64,000 nucleotides of DNA from Glebionis coronaria (Eukaryota; Streptophyta; Magnoliopsida; Asterales; Asteraceae): assembly GCA_025667525.1 (NCBI GenBank), contig JANFOE010000577.1:248001-312000 (forward strand), written 5' to 3'. The position numbers and the translations under genes are program-made. The notes below the pieces were generated by a model. It had not been told where the DNA came from. It worked only from the letters and a program-made list of their open reading frames with translations, and did not search any database. Of this stretch, positions 56,431 through 64,000 are shown piece after piece (position 1 is the stretch's first letter; each line of letters begins with the position of its first letter).

Positions 56431-57974
56431 AAAATCTAAAACTATGCAATCTTATTTGTATCGTCAAAATTAAATCAAAAGAGACAGTCTCTAATTATTT
56501 CGTTTTACTAATGTACATGCTTTACGTAAATAACCGAAAAACTCAAAACTCATCCGGACACGACGGGTCTAATCGACTTTCGAAAATATGAAACCTGATT
56601 TAATAGATATCATAATATAACACATTTATCTAACTTTTCACTGTATAATATTTGTAAAGTTGAATGCTCACTTTAGACAACATTTGGTCGGTCTGAACCA
56701 TTCTCATTTTATCTAAAAATAATTGGTTAACCCGTATGAGATAGCATGACTCAAAGTGTTCTTTTTATGGCTAAGAATTTAAAAATGCATCTAACTTGAC
56801 ATTTTTTTGTGTTCTGTGTACCCATCTTTTTTATGTTTCATTATGGTTATCAAACTTTCAAGAGTCAATCATTGTGTGTATTTTGTAATTATTTAACCAT
56901 GTATAATAACCATTTTAACCTTTAAAATTTCGAAAAAGTAAGGGTAAAATGGTTACAAAATGATCTACTTTTGAAAGATTAATAACCATAATGAGAAAAA
57001 AAAGATGGCTATACAAAACGTAAAAAATACGAAGTTAGATCCATTTTCAAGTCATTTGCGCTTCCTTTTATAAGTAACCGAGAAATAGGTTGAGCATTGT
57101 TCACAATATCGAGTTCCATCATATTTTTGGCATTTGTTTTATATACTGTTGTACATCACTGTTTTAGCCCTTTAGGCATTTGTCCCACCCAAAGTGTTCC
57201 ATCATATTTTAGGCATTTCTTTTGTTTTATATGCTGTTTTATTTTAATACAAGTCGCATAAAAAATACAACGAATTTTATAAGGACAACTTCTTATATAC
57301 TCTTAGAAAAAAGTATTATTCTCTGACATATGTCAAAGAGATAAACTACAATTTTCAGATTTTCGTACAAATCGCATAAGTTGCATAGGTTATATAAAAC
57401 ATTTTGGAAAATTCTTATTTGATGGATGCAAAAAGGGAAAATAAGTAACATGAGGCATTTTAAGAATTTTCCTAGAAAAAATAACATCTCAAAAATTATT
57501 TTATTTTATCCCGATTATTTTATAAAATCCAAAAATTATTTTTATTTTGGTTATGTTCAATAATTATAAAAATTTTGTTAAAAAAGTTTATACAAAACGT
57601 TTTGGTTTTGATATGTTAACACTTAACAGTTCAAATAATTAAGAACTTATGGGTTTATTTTCATCTTATATAAACTTGAATGGGTTGTCTTTCATTAAAA
57701 AAATACCATTCCTATTATTAATGTTATTTGTCAAATGTGGTTTTAGCTGTATTGGTTGTTATTGTAGTGGTCTCCTCAGTGAGTTGTTTTACCAGCTTTT
57801 GTTTTAGTGTTCTTGTTAGTTTTAGTTATTGCTTTTGTCGATGACTTATTATATACTTGTATGTTTATCTTATATACGTACTGTTTGAAAAAGTTGGTTT
57901 GTGCATTTATTGGTTTGTTTGTAGAGTATGTACATCAGTACATGGCTGTATTGAATATTTTTTTTACGCTAGCT
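56431..57974. other. AT-rich intergenic sequence, no gene seen
   Basis: Two similar phrases with GGCATTTGTTTTATATACTGTT and a near copy occur at 57130 and 57205 (75 bp apart). No coding frame, RNA gene or terminal repeat was recognised. Confidence 0.5.
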
Positions 57975-57980
57975 TATTAA

Positions 57981-58017
<37 letters not shown>

Positions 58018-58019
58018 TA

Positions 58020-58050
<31 letters not shown>

Positions 58051-58254
58051 GTTATTATTATTACTAATTTTTTATTATTATTATTATTATAAACATCACT
58101 TTATTAGAATAATATGATTTACAAAAAGTTAGTGGGAAGCCTAGAAACAATTCGGGCTCACACTCCTCTAGCAATAGCAAACCCGATCCTATTAAACATA
58201 TAACAAACACCACGTGACCCAATATCCTGAGTCATAGAGTATCTTCGGATCCGC

Positions 58255-58288
<34 letters not shown>

Positions 58289-58435
58289 TTTTTTAATTTT
58301 TTTTATAAAATCAACACTTTATTAGAATAATACAGTAAGATTTTATAAAAAGTTAGTGGGAAGCCTAGATACTATCTCGGCCCCCACTCCTTTAGCTTTA
58401 GCTTATATATTAGTATTATTATTATAGTCTACGAC
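57975..58435 (-). mobile_element. Two LINE-like 3' ends with (TTA)n tails
   Basis: Two related blocks (58095-58160 and 58299-58400) share ACTTTATTAGAATAAT and AAAAGTTAGTGGGAAGCCTAGA. Each is bordered on the left by a (TTA)n tract (57976-58090 interrupted, and 58255-58286). Read on the - strand this is a 3' end with TTCTAATAAAGT followed by a (TAA)n-type tail, as in plant LINEs. Both are 5'-truncated with no ORF. The 86-codon Leu-rich frame over the TTA repeats is an artefact. Confidence 0.55.
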
Positions 58436-58584
58436 GAGTAGTTCCCACCGCCATTAAGACGAGTGGACTAATCTCCCGCGGAAGTTTGCTCGGTACTTTG
58501 AACCTGTTGAAATGTGTTTATAATTTTATATATTTGCGTTAGTATTATGTTTTGTCTATGCAGTTTTGTTATTTTAGTAAGCAT
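58436..58584. other. Spacer
   Basis: Unassigned sequence ending in target-site copy GTAAGCAT (58577-58584). Confidence 0.5.
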
Positions 58585-58975
58585 TAGAGGTGGCAAAACG
58601 GGCGGGCGCGGGCTAAACGGGCAACGGGCGGCGGGCTAAACGGGCGCGGGCTAAACGGGCACGGGCGAAACGGGCGGGCAAAATGGGTGGGCTAAACGGG
58701 CGCAAGCTAAAAAAGGGAAAAAAAATATAAAAACCTACAAATAAAAAATAAAAATACTTGTTTGAAAGCCGGGGATAAAAAATTTAATAAAAAATATTAG
58801 TCGAGTATACTAATTTGTATTTTACAAGTGCGCCCGTTTAGCCCATTTAGTTTCTTACATATGCGCCCGTTTAGCCCATCCATTATAAAGAATGGGCAAA
58901 AAGTGCCCCATCCTTTTTTAAAAATGGGCAAAAAGTGCCCATATGTATCCAAATGGGCAAGATTTGCCACCTCTA
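58585..58975. mobile_element. hAT-type MITE with perfect TSD
   Basis: The 391-bp element has perfect 13-bp inverted ends TAGAGGTGGCAAA / TTTGCCACCTCTA with one-base context variation further in. It is flanked by perfect 8-bp duplications GTAAGCAT (58577-58584 and 58976-58983). The subterminal region has many CGGGC(G)GGCTAAACGGGC words on the left and GCCCGTTTAGCCCAT plus AAATGGGCAA words on the right. It has no coding capacity. Confidence 0.95.
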
Positions 58976-60150
58976 GTAAGCATCTATTTGTGCTCGCAAC
59001 TTAGGCCATCAGTGATTGCTACCTCACTTTTATGGTAGACGTTCGTCCTGATCAGATTGAGAGAGTGTTAAAAGGTATCTCTTAGCTGCAACACATTGAA
59101 CTTTAGTTAAAGGGCACCTGAAAACTTCAAAGGTGCTATTTTTCGTTATTTATTTCATATCTCAAATTAAAAAAATGTAAATCAATTTGTTGTAAACAAC
59201 GCGAGTCAATTTGAAGTATCTTGATTTTCAATTTGGTAACAAAAATTTACTTGCTCTTCTTTGAACCAGTTTGGCTTTAACTATATATGCGCACATGAGG
59301 CATAACCAACTCTTCTTCATTATGTAAAATTAAAACTTTACAGATCTTAGTGTACACCATCACCAATTCTTCTTTATTACTTGGTGAAAGAGAAAACTAC
59401 CTGCAAGGTTCGAACATGAGCGAAGATCTTCTGGTCAAGAATCGTAGGCGTGTGAAATAATTATGTTCAGTGAGTAGGCGTGTAAGCTAGACTTTAATCT
59501 TGATCCAACGAATGCTTAGGTTTTCCATTTTCAACAACAGTATGAAGTGAATTACTTAATTCCGGCTTACCTCTTTAACTCTAGCATGTAAATGAACAGT
59601 CATTCTAGGCAAAACAGTTCCTGAACCATCAATATAGAACCTAGATCTCCAGAATATGCTTACTTCAACTGGATGTAAGAGTATGCTCCTGTATTTATAC
59701 GCTATAAAGAATATTGTTCCAACATTTATTTGCAAATTGAAAAAAAAATACTTTCATGACTGCCTACCAAAAGTTTGTATGGGCGTCAAATGAGCATAGC
59801 TAATATACAAGTGTAGTCATCACCCTAGTTTTGACATACATTCAAGAACAGCCGCAAACATCTGAAGAAGGGGGAACTTTTCCGTTGTATCAGAAAGTTC
59901 ATGACAAATATATAGTCTGAATTATTTTGTCAATTATGATATTAGTTTAAGGCGAACCATCTTGTACACCAGTATTAGATTCCTTCACCAAGAACTTATC
60001 CAGTAATAAGATGAGGTGAACTATCCATATTAACACAAATAGTGTAGTATTCGCATGAAATTACAGTTAGGGAGACGCCACTGCTCTAGATAACTATACT
60101 CTTTTGAATTATAAATCTTTGATTAACTGCATACCTTGTACTACTTGTGG
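58976..60150. other. Intergenic, one unidentified exon-like piece
   Basis: At 59690-59568 (- strand) the text FWRSRFYIDGSGTVLPRMTV HLHARVKE ends at a donor GAG|GTAAGCC. The family is not recognised. The rest shows no gene. Confidence 0.35.
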
Positions 60151-60154
60151 ATGT

Positions 60155-60365
60155 CACTTGGCAGTGGAATGAAAGACGGGTATGAAACATACTGCAGTGA
60201 AAGAGGTGTGCAGCTGTCAGGAGGTCAGAAACAAAGAATAGCATTGGCTCGACCAATTATCAAGAACCCTGCTATTTTATTGTTGGATGAAGTAACCAGT
60301 GCTCATGATAGCGTATCAGAAAGTTTTGTTCAAGAAGCATTAGAAAAGAAAACAAACGCACATGT
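60155..60365 (+). pseudogene. ABCB (MDR-type) ABC transporter fragment
   Basis: The fragment encodes [38 protein letters not shown] and [14 protein letters not shown]: the region with the ABC signature LSGGQ and Walker B of plant ABCB half-domains (ABCB15-like). The family-typical ATSALDS is changed (VTSAHDS), and the sequence leaves the family after EKK, before the H-loop. No upstream Walker A is present. It is a dead fragment of a plasma-membrane transporter gene. Confidence 0.8.
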
Positions 60366-60989
60366 ATCTTCAGAAGCTAGCATTTATAGATAGTTTAGAA
60401 TACAATATCAAGTCTAACCTGATGCCGTCTGAACATAATCATCAGCTCTGGGTTCACCGGAACGTGCTCCCATGAAGAATAGTTCACGGCTTCACGCCTT
60501 TAATGTCTGAGAGCGCTCTGATATCCGGAATTAAAATGAAGAAAAACATAACTTCTGGGAGAATTGCTGGACGATTAACATATTACCTTTCCAAACATGA
60601 ATTTCACACAAGTCAAATTCAAGCATATTACAGGTCAAAATTAATACTACATAAAATTCGAAAAATGCACAGAAGTTGCATTCACTTCATTTCATTCACG
60701 ATTACCTCGAAAATTTTGAAGAACTCTTGCGAGAACAAAAGTAGATGGCATACTTTCAAATGTATGTGTAGCTCGTTTAGCCACCCAATACCACCAGAAT
60801 ACACCTGCAACAGTAACACATATTAACTATTGACATTAAATTATGTAGAATAGAAGACTAAAAGATATGTGACATAAGTATCACATACCTTGTCTAATTC
60901 CCATCATTACAAAAAAAAATTCAATATGGTCAAACTGTACCAGCCACTACAGCCTGCTGTGATTTTTCAACATGGATGCATGTTTTTTG
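60366..60989. other. Intergenic, no gene seen
   Basis: This unassigned sequence ends with TSD copy TTTTG (60985-60989). A 107-codon frame at 60503-60826 has no recognisable motif. Confidence 0.45.
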
Positions 60990-61190
60990 TGTTGGCTTTA
61001 ATCTTGAATAAGGATTTTGGTATTTCAAGTATCATAGTTAGTAAGTATTTAATTAAATAAAGTAGTTAGAAATAGTCAAAGATCATAGTATGTTTTAGTC
61101 TAGTATAGACCGAGTATTATGGTAAGTTGGTAAAGTAGTGGCTGTTATTTAGGAGTCCTGTGTACACACACGTCTGATGTACCTCAAGGC

Positions 61191-61199
61191 TATATAAAG
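61191..61199 (+). promoter_or_regulatory. TATA box in the first small-element LTR
   Basis: TATATAAAG in the context AAGGCTATATAAAGCCTC lies 100 bp before the LTR end; the same site recurs in LTRs 2 and 3. It likely starts the element transcript. Confidence 0.65.
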
Positions 61200-61292
61200 C
61201 CTCATGTTACTTTAATAAAATACAAGAATTAGCAGCTCTTGTTGAATATATAAACAGCAAGTTTACTTTGCAGCAAGCTTTAAACCTACACT

Positions 61293-61310
61293 TGGTATCA
61301 GAGCTTAGGG
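61293..61310 (+). promoter_or_regulatory. Primer binding site of the small LTR element
   Basis: TGGTATCAGAGCTTAGGG begins two bases after the LTR end; its first 12 bases complement the initiator methionine tRNA 3' end. The second copy is at 62493. The third LTR is not followed by one, as expected for a 3' LTR. Confidence 0.92.
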
Positions 61311-61795
61311 CTCGTACCGGGCAAGCCTCCGCCGTCGGCGGGTGTGTCGGTCGGTGGAGGGCAGACGTTGAAAGGGTTTTATTGCAAAAGAAGGGTCGGA
61401 CAGCCGGTGGCTGTCCGGGTGTATGTTGTAGCAGCAATGACTGTTTGAAAACAGTTGTGTAGCAAGAAAGTAAGAATGTTGATCACTTGGTGATCAAAAG
61501 GAATGAAAGAAAGAATGAAAGTAGGTGCCGTGAGAAAGAGAAAGAAAGCCGGGTGCCATGTGAAAGTAGCAAAAAAAAGGGCAGCATGTTTTCGCAAGTT
61601 AGCAAGTTGTCGCGTAGCCTGTAGCAAGTAGCAGGCAACAAAACTTTAGCAAGTAGCAAGCAAGAAGGTTGTTTCATAGCCTGTAGCAAGTAGCAGTTAC
61701 AACAACCATAGCAAGTAAAAAGGCATTGGTTACTTCAGCGCCGTAGCGCCTGTTTCGTGTTTGTAGCAAGTAGCAAACAAGAAACAGTCGACAAG

Positions 61796-61925
61796 CAAGG
61801 GTCGACAAGCAAGGATCGACAAGCAAGGGTCGATAAGCAAGAGTCGACAAGCAAGGGTCGGCAAGCAAGAGTGGACAAGCAAGGGTCGGCAAGCAAGGTT
61901 CGATAAGCAAGAATCGATTAGCAAG
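61796..61925 (+). repeat. 14-bp minisatellite in the small LTR element
   Basis: About ten tandem units of GTCGACAAGCAAGG with variants (GATAAGCAAGA, GGCAAGCAAGG). A second array is at about 62928-63065. AGCAAGTAGCAAG-type words also fill the upstream 61590-61780. The repeats create long frames on both strands that are probably not coding. Confidence 0.88.
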
Positions 61926-61964
61926 TAGCAAGAACGAGACGAAGACCAGAATTTTAGCAAGAAA

Positions 61965-62180
61965 ATGATACCGTGTTTGGAACTCAGAAAGTTTAGCAAG
62001 AACTTTGAGCAAGTGGGTTACATAACAGAATGTGATCACAAGAAAGCAATTATCAAGGCTTGTCCCTTTGTATGTACGTGGAGAAGAAAGTACGAAGAGA
62101 CCGAGCAAGTAGTATGTGACCGAGACATGGTTCGTGATTATAATCGCATGAGCCAAGACCATGGAAGGATTCAAGATTAA
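61965..62180 (+). CDS. Small conserved ORF in the LTR element (71 codons)
   Basis: The frame MIPCLELRKFSKNF ... SQDHGRIQD ends just before the polypurine tract and is identical in the second internal domain (63098-63313). It is charged, with no recognised domain. Identity may simply reflect a recent duplication, since most of the internal sequence is also near-identical. I regard coding as possible but unproven. Confidence 0.3.
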   Translation: MIPCLELRKFSKNFEQVGYITECDHKKAIIKACPFVCTWRRKYEETEQVVCDRDMVRDYNRMSQDHGRIQD

Positions 62181-63623
62181 GGAGGTGATTGTTGGCTTTA
62201 ATCTTGAATAAGGATTTTGGTATTTCAAGTATCATAGTTAGTAAGTATTTAATTAAATAAAGTAGTTAGAAATAGTCAAAGATCATAGTATGTTTTAGTC
62301 TAGTATAGACCGAGTATTATGGTAAGTTGGTAAAGTAGTGGCTGTTATTTAGGAGTCCTGTGTACACACACGTCTGATGTACCTCAAGGCTATATAAAGC
62401 CTCATGTTACTTTAATAAAATACAAGAATTAGCAGCTCTTGTTGAATATATAAACAGCAAGTTTACTTTGTAGCAAGCTTTAAACCTACACTTGGTATCA
62501 GAGCTTAGGGCTCGTACCGGGCAAGCCTCCGCCGTCGGCGGGTGTGTCGGTCGGTGGAGGGCAGACGTTGAAAGGGTTTTGTTGCAAAAGAAGGGTCGGA
62601 CAGCCGGTGGCTGTCCGGGTGTATGTTGCAGCAGCAATGACTGTTTGAAAACAGTTGTGTAGCAAGAAAGTAAGAATGTTGATCACTTGGTGATCAAAAG
62701 GAATGAAAGAAAGAATGAAAGTAGGTGCCGTGAGAAAGAGAAAGAAAGCCGGGTGCCATGTGAAAGTAGCAAAAAAAAGGGCAGCATGTTTTCGCAAGTT
62801 AGCAAGTTGTCGCGTAGCCTATAGCAAGTAGCAGGCAACAAAACTTTAGCAAGTAGCAAGTAGCAGTTACAACAACCATAGCAAGTAAAAAGTTTCGTGT
62901 TTGTAGCAAGTAGCAAACAAGAAACAGTCGACAAGCAAGGGTCGACAAGAAAGGATCGACAAGCAAGGGTCGATAAGCAAGAGTCGACAAGCAAGGGTCG
63001 GCAAGCAAGAGTGGACAAGCAAGGGTCGACAAGCAAGGTTCGATAAGCAAGAATCGATTAGCAAGAACGAGACGAAGACCGGAATTTTAGCAAGAAAATG
63101 ATACCGTGTTTGGAACTCAGAAAGTTTAGCAAGAACTTTGAGCAAGTGGGTTACATAACAGAATGTGATCACAAGAAAGCAATTATCAAGGCTTGTCCCT
63201 TTGTATGTACGTGGAGAAGAAAGTACGAAGAGACCGAGCAAGTAGTATGTGACCGAGACATGGTTCGTGATTATAATCGCATGAGCCAAGACCATGGAAG
63301 GATTCAAGATTAAGGAGGTGATTGTTGGCTTTAATCTTGAATAAGGATTTTGGTATTTCAAGTATCATAGTTAGTAAGTATTTAATTAAATAAAGTAGTT
63401 AGAAATAGTCAAAGATCATAGTATGTTTTAGTCTAGTATAGACCGAGTATTATGGTAAGTTGGTAAAGTAGTGGCTATTATTTAGGAGTCTTGTGTACAC
63501 ACACGTCTGATGTACCTCAAGGCTATATAAAGCCTCATGTTACTTTAATAAAATACAAGAATTAGCAGCTCTTGTTGAATATATAAACAGCAAGTTTACT
63601 TTGCAGCAAGCTTTAAACCTACA

Positions 63624-64000
63624 TTTTGCCTGCGAGATGGTATCTAAAAACCATATCACTATTGCAAACAACGTTACAAAAACTACAAGTTCTCACTGCA
63701 CTCGCTGATGTGAGCACAGTAAGTATGCATTGCAAAAAGTGGTTAGGTATCAACCTAATATATAAGATATACTCTGATCTTGAGGAACAATTGAATAAAT
63801 TTAATGCAATAAATGTGTTGTTGATAAGTACTTACTCAGATGAAGTTAATTCTACTAAACCAGTGGGCCTCAAATTGTATTCCTCCTCTTGCACAAGTTG
63901 GTCGTTATCAAGACAGTCTTCTATCGAGTTTTATGTGCTCCATGGTTGAGGATTGTCAGTATCCAACTCATCCTTCCCTGAATCAGTCCACTTGTGACGT
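63624..64000 (+). other. Sequence right of the small LTR element, unidentified
   Basis: It begins with TSD copy TTTTG. The frame 63626-63949 reads ARWYLKTISLLQTTLQKLQV LTALADVST before a donor-like GCACA|GTAAGTATG at about 63715. The piece looks like an exon end, but I do not recognise it. It may continue the gene fragments left of the insertion. Confidence 0.35.

Larger units (their letters stand above)
60990..63623 (+). mobile_element. Small non-autonomous LTR retrotransposon as a tandem LTR-int-LTR-int-LTR
   Basis: Three 301-bp LTRs (60990-61290, 62190-62490, 63323-63623) start TGTTGGCTTTAATC and end AAACCTACA. Internal domains are 899 bp (61291-62189) and 832 bp (62491-63322). The whole array is flanked by one perfect 5-bp duplication TTTTG (60985-60989 and 63624-63628). 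A PBS follows the first two LTRs, and a purine tract AAGATTAAGGAGGTGAT precedes LTRs 2 and 3. No gag or pol is present, so it is TRIM/SMART-like and must be mobilised in trans. A solo relative is at 35857. Confidence 0.95.

Noticed and set aside
57857..58117. Leu-rich 86-codon ORF
   Set aside because: Produced by (TTA)n microsatellites next to LINE-like 3' ends; no protein-like composition.
61674..62228. 184-codon - strand ORF with repeated CLSTLACRPLLV text
   Set aside because: Shadow of the 14-bp GTCGACAAGCAAGG minisatellite in the LTR element, antisense to its PBS/PPT direction.

Overview
This is plant nuclear DNA, almost certainly from a eudicot and probably from the daisy family (Asteraceae). 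The grounds are LTR retrotransposons primed by initiator methionine tRNA, a sirevirus whose extra 3' ORF I recall from Asteraceae (Tanacetum-type) genomes, spliceosomal introns, a nuclear tRNA-Ser, and many MITEs. The family assignment rests on recalled protein resemblance, not a search. I see no intact ordinary host protein-coding gene; the window is a nested transposon landscape with scattered gene fragments.

Region 1 (1-14.1 kb): the internal part and 3' LTR of a decayed Ty1/copia element on the + strand, split by a young complete Ty3/gypsy chromovirus on the - strand (2341-13715, LTRs 3021 bp each, TSD GGCTA). Its gag reaches the zinc knuckle and pol only across three small introns (84, 74, 69 bp) whose phases all fit. 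One in-frame TAG breaks the integrase.

Region 2 (14.1-18.9 kb): degraded sequence, a second copia remnant with its 3' LTR, and a dispersed repeat.

Region 3 (18.9-32.8 kb): a sirevirus (Ty1/copia) on the - strand in a truncated tandem arrangement: part of one copy's 3' end, a shared LTR, a complete gag-pol-extra ORF unit, then a truncated LTR. The extra ORF has a TATA-like site, a CT-rich leader and a phase-0 729-bp intron that carries four ~105-bp tandem repeats. It looks like a cellular-style gene carried inside a retrotransposon.

Region 4 (32.8-46.4 kb): hAT and Tourist-like MITEs, a tRNA-Ser(UGA), a solo LTR with TSD AAGTA, and pseudogene fragments. These are ABCI10-like exons, a DUF1764 fragment fused directly to an SF3B1 fragment, an F-box-associated domain, and a 1.25-kb inverted repeat of two F-box pseudogenes with a 27-bp spacer.

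Region 5 (46.4-64 kb): unidentified exon-like pieces, a 65-bp minisatellite, a hAT element with a paralogous empty site, a foldback element between two (TA)n tracts, a Helitron 3' terminus with degenerate tandem repeats, LINE 3' ends with (TTA)n tails, another hAT MITE, an ABCB-type fragment, and a non-autonomous LTR element in the form LTR-internal-LTR-internal-LTR inside one 5-bp TSD (TTTTG).

Coordinates of LTRs, TSDs, introns and in-frame stops were read base by base. Family names rest on motif recognition. No database or alignment was run.
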